NCBI RefSeq assembly: GCF_025698545.1
Contig: NC_068576.1
Span: 47,857,890 to 47,921,889, forward strand
DNA: 64,000 nt
Direction of reading: 5' to 3'
Origin: Gossypium raimondii
Lineage: Eukaryota; Streptophyta; Magnoliopsida; Malvales; Malvaceae
The translations under genes and the position numbers were made by a program. Position 1 is the first letter of the stretch. Each line of letters starts with the position of its first letter. Below the pieces are notes generated by a model. It was given only the letters and a program-made list of their open reading frames with translations. It ran no database searches and was not told the DNA's origin. Below are positions 13,401 through 26,239 of the stretch, piece after piece.

Positions 13401-14574
13401 GTGTCCGCAACACATGCAGGATCACAAACATATCGGGAACGCTAATGACATGTCATTTGTATCCTTCAAATTTTTAAGGTTCGAACGAGACTCGATAGTT
13501 ATCAAATATGTGATCATAATTACACATGGCAATTTGTACAAATCACACACAACAACATTCAATTTTAAAACATATAAATATACAATTTAGTTATATGAAC
13601 TTACCTTGATAAGTTTTCGTAGATACGAAGGCTACTAGTCTGATACTTTTTCTTTGCCTCGATCTAACTCCGTATTAGGTCTATCCGGATCTATACGAAT
13701 GAATTTAACTCAATTTAATATAATTCATATTCAATTTAATTCAACACACATCTTTGAAAAAATTACTATTTTGCCCTTATACTTTTAATTAATTACAATT
13801 TAGTCCCTAGGCTCAAAAAATGAAATTCATACAATTTAATCCTTATTCAAGCCTAGCCAATTTTCATACATATCAATAGCAGCCCATGTTTATCTAATTG
13901 ATAATTTTATCAAAATTCTCTTTACAAAGGTTGTTTATCTAACAACACCCTTTCATTTTCTATCATAAAACTTCAAAATTAAAGCATACTCATCCATGAA
14001 AAATCCTAATACTTTAATTATTTTTCACATTAATCCCGAGATAGTTAGATTAAGCTATTTCGATCTCGAAAACATAAAAATTATTAAAAGCGAGACAAAA
14101 ATATATACCTAAATGAGTAAAAATAAGCTTGCTAACTTTAAGCTTCCATGACTAGGGTTTCCATTTTTTCTTTTATTTGGTAAAAGATGATGATATTAGA
14201 TTATTTTATTTATTTATCATCATTTATCATTTCTTTTCCAAAATTAACCTTAATAATTTATTAAATTTCTAATGATGAATAATCATTCATCCAATTTAAA
14301 TTGTCTATTTACTATATAAGAACCTCCAATTTAAAATTCCATATCTATTTAATACCTTTAGCTATTAGAATTCAATTTTTGCACTTTATGCAATTTAGTC
14401 CTTTTTATCAGATTAGACATGTAAACGGTAAAATTTCTCAACGAAATTTTTATACAATATTTCTAGCATACTGTAGACCATAAAATAATATTAAAATAAA
14501 TTTTCTTCCGACCTCGAATTTGTGGTCCCGAAATCACTATTCTGATTTCACTGAAAAGAGGCTGTTACAAGTAC

Positions 14575-15089
14575 GCCTGATTTGTATGGAATATTGTGTT
14601 AGCTAGACTTAAAGTAATTTGGTTAGAAACCAAATGTATATTTTAACCTGATAAGTTTGATGAAGGGAATTTATTTATATTTTTATCAGAAACTATAGGC
14701 CAATAAGAAGATAAGTTTTGATACGTACGACACTTATTAAAGCAAGATGAATCATATTTATATGTGAGAGTGTGTTCTAAAAAGGGGTCTTCCTTCTTTT
14801 CCTTAAGTGGTCTCTACTGAAACCTTCCTTATATCTAAATGTATCCTACCTCGATGATTTAGAGGCTAAGATTCTTTTATGATTAGTAGTTACTTCGCAT
14901 CAGGGTAAGTATTGCAACTCTACACGTTAAGTACTGAATAAGTAAATATGAGACTGTAAGTATAAGGTTTTTACATGGAATTCTCAACTATTGAAATGAT
15001 AAGCAACTTGTATGTATAAGAGTAGTAATGGTGAAATTTTGTTCTTAAGCAGTGATTGCTACTGGTTTGAGAGAGATGTATGGATTTGG
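14575..15089. other. Intergenic DNA, no gene seen
   Basis: Moderately AT-rich. No recognisable coding, RNA or complete repeat is visible. Confidence 0.55.
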
Positions 15090-15606
15090 AGTTTTAAAAA
15101 TGGATTGGGCCTCGAATAAGGATTTTTGGCTCGAGCCCAGCTCGACTTGGCCTGAATTATCAAAAAGACAAAAAAAATATGTTATTTTCTTACTATTTTT
15201 TTGTTGTTTTCTCATTGTTTTGTTATCGTTTCACTATTATATTACTACTATATTGTTGTTATTGTTTGGATATTGTATAACTCTTATTTTATTGTTAATT
15301 TTGTTACTATTTTATAGGCATTTGCTTGTTAAGTTACACCTATCTTAATGTTATTTAAGTATAAATATATTTTTTAATTTATTTTCAATTTGTTGGGAAA
15401 TATTTATTTTAATATTTTTAGTATTTTTGATGTATTATATATATATATATATTTTTTTTTTTAAATTATATAAAAATTAATTTGGGCGGGTCGAGTAAGA
15501 CCCGGGTTTTAGCAATTTTATCTGGGCCGAGCTTGAACCTATCAAACGAGTCTAAAATTTTAGTAAAGCCCGACCTCGAATCCGGCCCAGCCCATGAATA
15601 GGTCTA
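15090..15606 (+). mobile_element. Truncated copy 2 of the small hAT-type element
   Basis: This is homologous to the copy at 10480-11109. It shares the GGCC-rich left part, the TTGTTATT-rich core and the right end CCCATGAATAGGTCTA. The left terminus is not recognisable, so the copy looks 5'-truncated and no flanking duplication is seen. The left boundary is approximate. Confidence 0.7.
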
Positions 15607-17713
15607 ATGGAAACAAGGCAAGGTGGGGCAAATTTTTGCCCACCCCATTCTCGACTTGAAGCTTTATCAATCCGCCCTGAGCTCAATCCCACTCTAATTC
15701 TTAAGAAAAATTTTGTCTCAAATTAAAATTTTAATAATAGACCTAACTCAATTTGACCTGACCTGACCTCAATTTAATTTAATTGTTTTATTTTTATTTT
15801 AAGGAAAATAAAATTACTTTTTTACTTAGAAATTAAGTCACAAAAACCATTTATTTGGCAAAAAAACGGAAGCCAATTTCATTTTTGAGTTTAGAGCAAT
15901 AACTTTTTTGTTCAAAAATAAGAAATTATGTGCAAGGGAAAAATGTAGAGAGAAGCAAAGAAGTTATAAGACTTCACAACAAAGGAAAAGTCAAGGTGGG
16001 GATGAGCAACACTGACTAAACAAAGGAAACGCACTAAAAACCTTTAAAGTTTATACTTCAAATTTAATGTATACTAGATTTATCACATTCTCGATGAAAA
16101 TATTTTTTTATTACAAAAATATATTAATAAAATGATTACTAATAGAGTGGCAATTTTATATGAATTTGTTAGTTTTATATTCATTTCTTAAATAATATTT
16201 TTTTAATTATTTTATTTGAAAATTATATAAAAATATGAAAAGATAAAAAATATCTTTTTAATAATATTAATTACTCCTTAAAGTAAGAATATTATTAAAT
16301 TAGTATCAAGTTGACTTATGATATCAATTTAGTCATCTATCCTATATTTACTTTCAATCCAATCTCAATCCAACTATTTTTATAATTTCACTCAGAAAAA
16401 TTTTCTAACCTTAATAGATTGGATCGAGTCGAATCACGTCAAATTGGAGTTTGTTTATTTTCATCTATCCACTCCTATCGAAGCGGTGGGATTCAAAATC
16501 CATATGGTTTGGTCATCTCTACCAAAATTTCAGTATGATAATTGTATGAGAAGGAAAGTGGTCCCCTGTTGAAGACTGAATCACTGTCACTATGATATTT
16601 CGAACATGGGTTTTAGTATTCACCCAATTATGAATATTTTTTTTAATTATTTAATTATAAAAAGTTACAAAATAATTATTTAATTATTTTATTTTATTTT
16701 ATTTTTGTGACTCAATCATATTGAATAAATGATTATGGTTTTACCTTCCTAACATGGTTATATCAACAAATTTGTCTAATCCAACTTTAATGTAAATTGG
16801 TTTGAACCCTAAACTAAATAAGCGATTAAAATAGATATTTATGGGTTCACCCGACAATTGCATGTAATTGAAAAATCAAAGAGGCAGGAAATGGACATCA
16901 ATGTCCAGCCCAAATGACGAGTTTCTTTTCCTTTTGATGAAGGCCCAAATGAAGAGGTTTAACTAACTTTGAATAATTAAGTCATGCAAGCACATTCACG
17001 TTATTATAACGCATATAATAAGGACCATGGATTGGCTTTTCCAATGATTCATTTAGTCCGCGCACAAAACTGAAGTTAAATTATATATTTTTATAATAAT
17101 AAAGATGTCATTTTGTCATTTTAATAGCATATATCTTTATAATTTTTAGAAGATTAAATTAAATTATTATTATTATTTTTGGAGGTCAAAATACAATTTT
17201 ACCATTATTAATTTAAGATTTTATAAACCATAAACAACTTTAAAAATTCCATTTTAAGGAAACTCAAAGTCCTTTCCAACTCCTAGATCTGCCCTGAATT
17301 TATTCATATAATGTTTTCTATAAAATAATCTATATTCCAACAACAAAAGAGTTACTATACAACTAATCCATAATAACCATAATTTTCATAAAAAATTTAT
17401 TATGAAGCTAAAGTTACTATAAAAACTTAATTCTTTATTATTTTTCATGGGATGTAACTATTAATAATTCCCAGTAGTTTAGAATTTTATTTGTAAGATA
17501 TTTCACACAATTGATCCATCTATCAATTACCAAATCTTCTATTTTTATCGATATTGTTAGTTTTGGAACTATCGAGTTTGAACCAGAAACCAGTGAATCG
17601 TTCAAAACCAATAAAATATTGAAAATTAAAAATTAAATAATTCAAATATTTTATTCTTTTATTAATTTTAATTTTTAATAAAAATACTTTTTCATTATAT
17701 TTTCAAACAAATG

Positions 17714-17746
<33 letters not shown>

Positions 17747-18070
17747 CGTTTTTTTCCTTTTACCTATTATAAAGATGATGATGAAATGAGGACTACAACG
17801 CCCACCGCGATGATGATAAAATTGGTTGTTTTGTCATCATTGTTCACTCTGAATATAAATTTTCTTTTCTTTTTTTAATATCCTGATTTTCTTTTTAAAA
17901 TTTTTATTTCAAATTCTTTAAAAAAAAAAGTAGATATTAGTTAAATTGTGCGTTGAACATGTTGGAGATGTCGAGAGTTTGAGTTGATTTTAAGTTAGAA
18001 GAAAGGAGGAATGGATGAGGTTTTGTAGGGTGAAAGTGGGCAATGATGAGAAATGACTTGCGCACATTAA
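15607..18070. other. Intergenic AT-rich DNA
   Basis: No gene is seen. The first 170 bp contain a GC-richer patch with a CCTGACCTGACCTC word, probably another decayed repeat. A (TA)n run lies at about 17713-17739. Confidence 0.5.
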
Positions 18071-18204
18071 GGGTAAGTTTAGATGGGCAGTGCGTTTACA
18101 TGCGGTTAGTGTAAAAATAGCGGTGGCGGTGAGATTAGATATTGTAGCGTGAGACAAAAAGTAAATTAAACGTATCGCACCCAATCGCTCATCTAAACCC
18201 ACCC
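18071..18204. mobile_element. Small PIF/Harbinger-like MITE, 134 bp
   Basis: The left end GGGTAAGTTTAGATGGGC mirrors the right end GCTCATCTAAACCCACCC, giving terminal inverted repeats of about 18 bp with few mismatches. It is flanked by TAA at 18068-18070 and 18205-18207, a 3-bp duplication typical of PIF/Harbinger. It has no coding capacity. Confidence 0.8.
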
Positions 18205-18207
18205 TAA

Positions 18208-20904
18208 GTTGGCATGATTTTCTTTAAATAGTATAATTTCATATTTCAGCTTCGATCTTTCATGGTTTTATGAACATGCGAATCATAAAATGGAACAATT
18301 TTATCTTATTAATAAAATAACATATTTATATATGCACAAAAGTCTACTAAAATCATTTAGTATTTTTTATTATTTGATTATCAATTAATATGGTTTAATT
18401 TCAAATTTATATGAAAAACAATATGAATTTATTAAACATAATGTTATTATTAAATACAAAAATGTGCATAGCACATGTTGGCAAACTAATTTGATTAACA
18501 AATTTACGATCAAAGCCGAAGTTTCCTAACAAAATTTAAATACTAAAATTTTATACGGGCAGGTAATATAAACTTCCAAAACATGATTGAAAAATATATA
18601 TATAGAAACACAATTTTTCTATTTACAAAATTTATATGGGTGAAATATTTACGTATTCACCACATTTTTAATTAATTAATGAAAACATATTTTTAACTAA
18701 ATTTAAATTTATAAAATATCTACTTTCAAAATTAATTTATTGATTTATATTACAAATTGGATATACACATGAGCGGATCTCTTATATAATGAAATTTAAT
18801 TGAAAACTAATTGGTTAAATTTAAATATAAAATTAAGTTGTACCAAGTCAAGTTGATTAGACCAGATCTCTCTTTATTGATAAATTCAATGTATGGATAA
18901 TGTATTATCGTAAAGTAAAATATGAAGAGAGTTGCAATATGTATAATGAACTATACCTATTATTATTCTGCATTTCTACTTGCATAAGTAAGTTATGTAC
19001 AATGGAGTTAAAAATTAAAGAATATTTGGTTTGGGCTCATCATCCGAATGTGTCTAACATAAGCCTCATCAATGGGCCTTCTTGATAACATGATCAAAAA
19101 ATCATTTACTTATAGGCTAATCAGAAAATAAGTCGCCACACACTCAAATCAACTTGAGTAAGAAAAAGAAAATTTCTTCAAGTTGAAAACTGATCAAACT
19201 TAGAAAATTTGAATTTTAAAATGATAATTTAAAAACAATAAAATTATAAATTAATATATGATAAAAGTTGAATTTTGGCACTTAAAAAATGGGATTAAAA
19301 ATTATATTTTGAGTTTAAAAAAAAGTCTAGATTCCCCACCCCAGTGAATGAGAGTGGCTAGTTGCCACATTGTTCTCAAGTTAATTGAAGTGTAAACTAA
19401 ATATGCGAAATTCGAATTTTATTAAAACTACTGAATTTGCTTCCCTCATGTTTTAATTAATTAAATTCAAGCTCAAATAATGAGCTTATTTTCTATAAAA
19501 TTTCATTTCTCGTTCCGAGTTTTAATTTTATCTGATATAAAACCCAATTTTTAAAAATAAAATTGAACAAGGTTGAAATTAAGTTTTGATTCACAACTTT
19601 GGTTCAACTAGTTGAATTACACCATCATTAATCAAGTTTTATACCACTGGGTTTAGAGTTGTGGTATCTTGTACGTGTGTTCAATTTTTGGGTTAAATAA
19701 CATAAATTTTAAGGTGAAATCAGTTTGGGGTTGCAAAGTATAAATGAAACTGTCACGGGCCGCGAATAGCACCGTGACATCATCATCATCATCATCATCA
19801 ATATCAACTATCCATTTTCTCCATTCGGCTCCTAATTTTGATCGACGGGGCACTTAAGAAAATGTGTATTTTCACTGAATAACACAATTCAAGCAGTTGA
19901 ATCTAAGGTTTAGAAAGCACACTGATTTGACCTTTGTTTTTTATTTTATATAATAAAAGAAAGGAACTCAATCTAATTAACCATTACAAGAATCAGAACA
20001 CAGCAAGTCATTCTTAAGCAGCGCCCGGGCTCCAGGAGTTGGTTCTTCAAAGCAGTGTAAAACATCTTCCCTGTTAGCATCTCTGGGTTTTTATTAGTAC
20101 TCATTTGTGTGTGGTTGAAAGTATAAATACTTTGCAGATTTCACTGGCAACAGAAGAGTGACCCAAAAAAAAAAAAAAGAATCACAAAACAAAATTGCAT
20201 CTAAAATCTAAAATGCAAAGGCAATGAAGTTTGAAGGGATGGTATCACCTCACACATGGAGTGGTTCCCACTCAATAGTTCATCCCACTAATACAGAATA
20301 ATAAAATTCCAAATCTCCTTTTGTGCAGCCAATTCCAAGGAAATATGTCAACTGGAAGTAAAGCAACATACTGTTGTTCAACATTAAAGCAGCTCCACCA
20401 TGAAAGTTACTGAAACTGTAGATGAAGAATTTATACAGAAAGTGTCAATCAAAGCATTCTCATGGGTTTTCACATCACGGAAAATACTACTTTTTTCAGC
20501 TTTCAGTGAGATAGCTGTATTAGCAATTCAAAGCCTGCTAACTGTTATGTTTGATCTTATCTCATTGAATTTTGGATATGCAAAGGGTCAAATGCCTGCA
20601 TCCCATAATGAATGAATAAAGCATAAAAGAAGCTGCAATGGATTGTGTAACATTTCTAAGAACCTTATCAGAAAAGATGTTATTTAATTACATTCCTGGG
20701 GAATTGAAGCTTATCCAACTGTAAGAAGTAAGAATCCCCCCAAAGCAAACTAAGATTACACAAGGGGACAAAAAACAACCATTTCCAACCACAAACCAAC
20801 ACCAACACATTTGCATTTCAATGCCATTCATTGGGTTTTTATTGCTTCCTTATAATTGCTACTACAAAACAGACTTGAACAAGAGAGATTATAAATACAG
20901 GAAC
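18208..20904. other. Intergenic DNA and probable 3' region of the HAT5-like gene
   Basis: AT-rich. A (CAT)n run lies at about 19780-19800. The last several hundred bases before 20905 are less AT-rich and may include the 3' untranslated region of the minus-strand homeobox gene. No other gene is recognised. Confidence 0.5.
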
Positions 20905-21979
20905 TCAGCAAGCCCAAGACCAAAAGGCATGATCATCAAGAGGGAATCCAAAATTACAGGAACCTGCAGGCGGGTCGGAGTAATCGATGTCTTGGAGTTT
21001 AGGGAAGACGCATGAAGGAAGATGTAAGAGGCCCTTGCTCAAGTTGTCTTCCTCATCTTGTGATAAATCAGACTGGTCTGGTTCAAATGGATAAGTTGAA
21101 CCAGCACCCTCCAAGAGTACTGAAGAATGAACCCCTTCAGTGTAATCGCTTTTGGCAGACACCACTGGCACAACCTTAGACTCTTCCCCCTCGGCAGCCT
21201 CTGATGGTAGCTCTTGCGACGATGTTTTCGCATCAGGAAGCTCCGGCTCTCCCTTATCTTTCCCTTCCAAAAGTAACTTGTCCGTGAGCTGAACAACCTG
21301 AAATATATAAACATGAAAATTGACTTCATTATTGACTATATGGAATTTTGTAGCTAATTAATTACCTCTTCTTTTAGTTTGTCAGTCTCCTTGACGAGAT
21401 TGTCATAGTCAGCCTTGAGGCTATTATAGCTGGCTTGCAAACTGTCATAGTCTTTCTCAAGCTGCTTGGTCTTCCATCGAGCCCTGCGATTCTGAAACCA
21501 TATGGCAACTTGTCGTGATTGGAGCCCAAGGTCTTTAGCCAGCTGAACTTTCCTATCGGGTTCAAGCTTGTTCTCCGCCTCGAAACTTTTCTCTAGAAAC
21601 TGGACTTGGTCAACCGTAAGCCGTCTCTTCTTTTCAGATCGATGTAAATACTCTTCTATATCCTCCTCCACCTTCTCTTCTCCATCAAACGTCCTAAAAT
21701 ACGATCTTCTTCGGTCAACGCCTTCGAAGCTTACCATCGATCTTGTACCTGAAACTGGACCATCATTTTTCAGATCACAAAGTAAGGATGAGAATAAAAT
21801 TTAAAAAAAAAAAAGATGGAGAGAATACCAAGAAAAGGAGAAGGAGAAGAGCCTGGAATGAAAAGGGTATCAAGAGGCTCAGAAGAGGAAGGAACCCATT
21901 GACTTTGAAGCAAAACAGAGAGATTATTAGAACCAGCATCAGCACTAGTATTACTACGATAGACCCTCCCACCCGCCAT
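20905..21979 (-). CDS. HAT5: HD-Zip class I homeobox-leucine zipper transcription factor, HAT5/AtHB1-like
   Basis: Three exons on the minus strand (21829-21979, 21366-21748, 20905-21297), joined by GT-AG introns of 80 and 68 bp, encode 308 residues. The homeodomain spans about residues 88-147, with the helix-3 core [16 protein letters not shown]. It runs directly into a leucine zipper with leucines at 147, 154, 161, 168, 175 and 182, a perfect heptad series. The exon 1-2 junction (FLGTRSM) and the C-terminal aromatic motif FWSWAC fit the HAT5/AtHB1 type better than other HD-Zip I groups. The product should be a nuclear factor binding CAATNATTG-type sites as a dimer. An acidic region after the zipper (about residues 195-260) is a likely activation domain. 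The ATG at 21979 is preferred because MAGG...LLLQ-type starts are usual in HAT5 proteins. The open frame continues upstream without an ATG. The 5' leader carries uORFs, listed separately. Confidence 0.94.
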
Positions 21980-22026
21980 TAAAATTTTCAAGCTAAAGGA
22001 TCGATCTTGCTGTTTTTTCTTTTTTT

Positions 22027-22059
22027 TCAAAATATCAGCTTCATCATTATCATCAACAT
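22027..22059 (-). promoter_or_regulatory. Second short uORF in the HAT5-like leader
   Basis: A 10-codon ORF rich in methionine (MLMIMMKLIF, then TGA) lies between the first uORF and the main start, out of frame with the main ORF. It has four in-frame ATGs. It probably adds to leader repression, but no conservation is known to me. Confidence 0.45.
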
Positions 22060-22161
22060 CGTCAGAAGAAGATCCAACAAGATTAAAAGGGGAAAAGAAG
22101 GCCACTCTGGATAGGTGGGTTTCTTTGTTTCAAAGAATATGAAATTCTTCACTTCACTTGT

Positions 22162-22245
22162 TTAAGGCTTGTGGCGAAAGAAGCTGGTGATGATGATTTC
22201 AGTGATATGGGATGTGTGGGAACAGCGGCAGATCACACCCATCAT
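22162..22245 (-). promoter_or_regulatory. Upstream ORF in the HAT5-like 5' leader, candidate conserved peptide uORF
   Basis: A 27-codon ORF starts at a double ATG (22245) and stops with TAA at 22162-22164, 182 bases before the main start. The peptide begins MMGVICRCSHTSH and ends SFFRHKP. Arabidopsis AtHB1 is known to carry a conserved peptide uORF (CPuORF33) in its leader that represses translation. That this ORF is its counterpart is inferred from gene identity, position and size, and I have not aligned it. If so, HAT5 output here is controlled by ribosome stalling or initiation at the uORF. Confidence 0.7.
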
Positions 22246-22897
22246 CACTCAGAACAAGTTGAAATTTTGTTGAGTTTCCGGCAGAGGAAATAGATGGAAG
22301 GAAAGCTTGGGGAAGAAGATGAAGTGGCAAAGAGATAATTTTTTTTTAAAACAACAACAACAATAACAATGGGAGTTGAGTATGATGAGTTTGTATTAAG
22401 TCCAGCAGATTGGTTTTCATGGGGGCATGATGTGCTTAATTTGATTTTTATTTTATCTTTGTTTAATATTCCTAAAATAGCTTTAATGAATCAATTCTTT
22501 ACACCTAAGGCCATCACTTTTTCTTTGTGAAAAGTACTCAACATTGTTCCAACTTTTGCTTGGAATAGTATCTCCTAGTTTTAGATTGCTACCAATAGTT
22601 GGGATACAGTAACTTGCATGGCTTTCTTGGGCTCATATTGCCCTCTTTGTTCTTTAAATGTGAAACAACACATGGATTTCATATGTAAAATTGCAAAAGC
22701 AATAGGGAATGAAAAGGAATCTTCCTTTAACTTATGAAAATGGGTAAAGGAGAAAATTGGATGACAACCCAAATATGAGAACATATCTATCAAAATCATC
22801 AACAACTCATGATCAAATTCAAGAAATTTTTAGAATTTCCAAAAGATATCTAGAAAATGATAAGTAATCATATAAATTATTATAATAATTAAGGTGT
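22246..22897. other. HAT5-like promoter region and intergenic DNA
   Basis: The part nearest 22340 is purine-rich on the plus strand, that is CT-rich on the sense strand of the homeobox gene, as plant leaders often are. No gene is seen beyond it. Confidence 0.5.
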
Positions 22898-23465
22898 CAG
22901 AGGTGTTCAGGTATGGTCCAATTAAAATTTTAAGCCTGTTTGTTAGGTTTGGATTTAGCTAGATCCGAAAAATGAGCCTAAAATTTTATCTAAACTCGAC
23001 TTAGATAAAAATGTTAAAATTTGGGTCCGGCTCAACCCATCAATATTAATTTTTTATATACTTTTTAAATATATATAATACATCAAAAATACTAAAAAAA
23101 TTAAATAAATATTTCTCAATAAATTTTAAAAAATATGTATACTTAAATAACTTATCTCTAAAATGATAACAAAATTAACAATAAAACAAATGTTATACAA
23201 TATCCAAGCAATAACAATAAAATAGTAGTAACATAATAGTAAAATGATAGCAAAATAGGGAGAAAATAACATTAAAACAACAAAAAAAAAAACAAATTTT
23301 TTTGTCCTTTTGTGAATTCGGGCTGGGCCTGAGTCAAAAATGCAGGTTTGACCTTTTTTTAAAACAGACCTTATTTTTTTTGTTCAAACCCATTTTTCAG
23401 GCCTATTTTTTGGTCAAAGCCTCCTACTTTTCAGTCGGACTCGGCCTAACCCATGAATAGGTTTA
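22898..23465 (-). mobile_element. Copy 3 of the small hAT-type element, inverted and decayed
   Basis: The left end CAGAGGTGTTCAGGTATGG and right end CCCATGAATAGGTTTA are degenerate forms of the family termini. The interior matches the other copies in the opposite orientation: AAATTTTAAGCCTG at the left, an AT-rich core with AACAATAAAA words, GGCCT-rich at the right. No convincing 8-bp duplication remains. Confidence 0.7.
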
Positions 23466-23649
23466 CATCTTGTGTAGATACTTAAATTTATTTTTGTCAA
23501 AGAATTTAAAATTTTATTTCGTTATCACTTTTAGTGTAACTGTTAACTTTCGTTAAAAAATTCTTTGAATCAATCAAAATATGAGAAAAGATATTTTAAA
23601 TTAAATAAAAATATTTAAAATTAATATTGTTTCGTAAACACTATACTTA

Positions 23650-24253
23650 GGGTCTGTTTGATTGACGGAATTGATTTTCCGGAAAATCATTTCTAACTTT
23701 TCCAGCGTTTGATTGGCGGAAAACATTTTCCATTTGGAAAATGAACTCCAAAACAAGGGAAAATGGGTTACATTTTAGGGAAAATGTCTTACCCTTTCAA
23801 TTTTCGTAAGACATTTTCCGTGCTCTCCTCTCTATCGCCTCCTTCATTCCTTCCTTCATTTCCGTAGAAAACCGCTACATTTATCGATTTTCCAAGAACT
23901 TGTTTTTTAATTATTCAATACTTGTTTTTTAACACAATTACAAATAATTTATTTGATATTAGTTTTTTCAATTTATAACGATTAATATTGTAGCTTAATA
24001 ATTGAGTATTATTATAAATAAATCATTGCAATATATGTAAAAATAATTTAAAATATAAAATTTATTAATATATATTAATATATGTAAAACAACTTTTTGA
24101 AAAATATTTTCAAAAAATCAAGCAAAGCAGAAAATATTTTACATGATTCAATCAAACACCGTAAAATATTTTCCAAGAAATCATTTTACAAAAAGTAAAA
24201 CATTTTCCGAAATCATTTTACGGAAAATATTTTACTGGCAATCAAACAGACCC
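23650..24253. mobile_element. PIF/Harbinger-like (Tourist-type) MITE, 604 bp
   Basis: The element begins GGGTCTGTTTGATTG and ends CAATCAAACAGACCC, which are 15-bp perfect terminal inverted repeats. It is flanked by TTA at 23647-23649 and 24254-24256, the 3-bp target of PIF/Harbinger elements. The subterminal regions contain repeated GGAAAAT / ATTTTCC words on both sides. It has no transposase. Confidence 0.9.
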
Positions 24254-24256
24254 TTA

Positions 24257-24949
24257 GTTGTTCCACTTTTTCATAGAAATGCTATAACAAGTTGTTCCCA
24301 TTTTTTAGCGAAACAATATAGCTAGTTATTCTGAAAACTCTATGCTTGATTGTTCCCATCTTTTTTAGGAAAATGTTATAACTAGTTATTCTCAAAACGA
24401 TATGCTCTTCTAAATTTTATTTATTTAGTTTAGAGAAAAGCAAAACATGCTCTTCTTAAATACCATAACTTATTTTCTCAAAATTTTCGACAACAATTTG
24501 CATGTGCTTCCCATTTTTCATGTAGCTTGCTATTTTGCATTTTTTAGAGAAATTCTTTTTAAGGAAAAACATTTAATGCTTAAGTGACTGAAATGAAAAT
24601 ACCTTAAAAGTTATATAATAAATTTGTAAGAATATTTTTGAGTGGTCGGAATGAAAGTGCTCTAAAAATTAAGTAGTTTACCATTTTAAAAATTAAAACA
24701 ACGAGCATTTAATAAAATATCAACTTTGGGAGTTGTAATGAGGCTAAAATTTTGTTTGTAACTGACTTTTGAATTCGAATTTTAAAAAAGGTTTTTGAAA
24801 TTTCATTTATAAAGATAGTTTTAAATGTTTTGAACCAAAGCATTAATAACTGCTCATTGTTTTTAAAAGATGTCATGTTGTTGTAAAGACCAAAATATTG
24901 ATATCTTTTTTCAAATATTTGTGAAGCTGATTTTTTATTTTGTATGATT
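24257..24949. other. Intergenic DNA, no gene seen
   Basis: AT-rich. Imperfect repeats of 'tgttccca...aaaa..tataactagttattct' occur around 24255-24400. No coding. Confidence 0.5.
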
Positions 24950-25640
24950 TCAACCGAAAAATAGTCGTAACAATGTCATCATCACCCATTTGTGTTTTAT
25001 GAGTAAAAGCATTCTTGAAAAGGAGTGATAACAACTCCAAGAACCAGCGGGAATAGTAGGAAGCATTGTTCTTGGGGATGAGGGGATGAAGGTTTTATTG
25101 ACTTTCCCTTGACCAAGAAATAGATTAACAATGTAGTTACCCATGAATTCCCAATTGCCCAGGAGCTTTTAAGTGGCCAAGAGAGAAGAAAGCTTCCTTG
25201 ATATCTTCTTTTTGTAATGGGAGCATCCATTAGGGGAAGCAAGTACTCACTACAATTGTCTTGAAGACAACGCAGGTGATTGATAACAGCTTCCTTAATT
25301 CCCTCTTTATTTTTAATAGCATTCCCATAGCTATCTTTTAAGAACCAAATTCTATTACTAACTCTTCTCTTGAATGGTTCCAGCTTCTTGCTGCCAATTC
25401 CTTTTTAATCATCTTTCCCTTCTAAGGCCTGGGTTTTTTATTCTAACAACATACTCACTCCGTTTACTTGAAAAGCTGGCATGCCCTTAACATTCTTCTC
25501 CCATTTTGATTTCAACTTTTGTTTTACTTTACATCTACTATTATATGTTTCAAATTTCAAGCAAGTCACTGAACACTGCACAATCCTTGAGGTTGTCACA
25601 ACTGATTAAAATCTCCCAGTAAGACAGATTTGGGTTCTGT
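24950..25640 (-). pseudogene. LINE retrotransposon remnant (endonuclease and reverse-transcriptase parts)
   Basis: Read on the minus strand, 25601-25628 encodes SVLLGDFNQ, the GDFN signature of the LINE apurinic-type endonuclease. Further along, 25150-25400 encodes FKRRVSNRIWFLKDSYGNA and, after a gap, APITKEDIKEAFFSLGHLKA with the following PGQ. This corresponds to the start of the reverse-transcriptase region, where intact LINEs read KAPGPDG. Frameshifts, stops and a large deletion between the two parts make it a dead fragment. The 5' side is cut about 18 bases beyond the GDFN codons by the CACTA element boundary at 25646. Confidence 0.75.
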
Positions 25641-25649
25641 TTATCCACT

Positions 25650-25990
25650 TTTAGCGGCGTTTGGACAAAAAACATCAGTAAAAATCGAGTATTAGTGGCG
25701 CTTTATGTAAATCGTCACTAAAGATTGAGCATTAGCGGCGTTTTTTGAAAAACGCTGCTAAATGAGCATTAGTGGTGTTTTTTTGAAAAAACGCCACAAA
25801 AAACCTAAGCCCAAAGCGCCGCTAATGCTCGGGGATTTTGCGGTATTTTTGAAAAAGTGCCTCTAATACTTGGGGCTTTAGCAGCGTTTTTGAAAAGCGC
25901 CGCTAATGCTCGGGGATTTAGCGGCATTTTTGAACAGCGCCGCTAATGTTCGGGGCTTTAGCAGCGTTTTTAAAAAAGCGCCGCTAAAAA
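25650..25990. repeat. Left subterminal GCGGCG repeat field
   Basis: About a dozen copies of a word close to TTAGCGGCGTTTTTGAAAAA, or its complement, spaced 25-40 bp apart. Several copies pair as hairpins (GCGGCGTTTTT...AAAAACGCCGC). Such fields are where transposase binds in CACTA elements. Confidence 0.85.
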
Positions 25991-26239
25991 CATTTTATCT
26001 TAATTGGTTTATTTATATTAATTAAATAAATTTCAATTCATTTCTAATTGAATATTTAAAATCTTCAGAAAAAAAACAATGACACGTGGAAATAATTTGA
26101 AATAAAACACATGGAAAAATAAAAATACTATTATTTAAAATAATTTTAAAGTTTTTTGGGTACATGATTACTGATTGTTTTTTAATTTATATATTAAAAA
26201 AATTATTATATAATCATAAAAGAGCTAGTATTAATTTTA

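Larger units (their letters stand above)
11799..14569 (+). mobile_element. Solo LTR 2 of a Ty3/gypsy-type retrotransposon
   Basis: It starts TGTAATACCCCTAATCCGTA and ends AAGAGGCTGTTACA, with a perfect 5-bp target duplication AGTAC at 11794-11798 and 14570-14574. The 2.77-kb interior carries no retroviral-type coding and no second LTR. It shares the 'tttgccc...acaatttagtccct' stretch and terminal motifs with the other solo LTRs. It has two internal repeat fields, at 12030-12310 and 13275-13400. Superfamily assignment is inferred from the termini and length. Confidence 0.9.
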
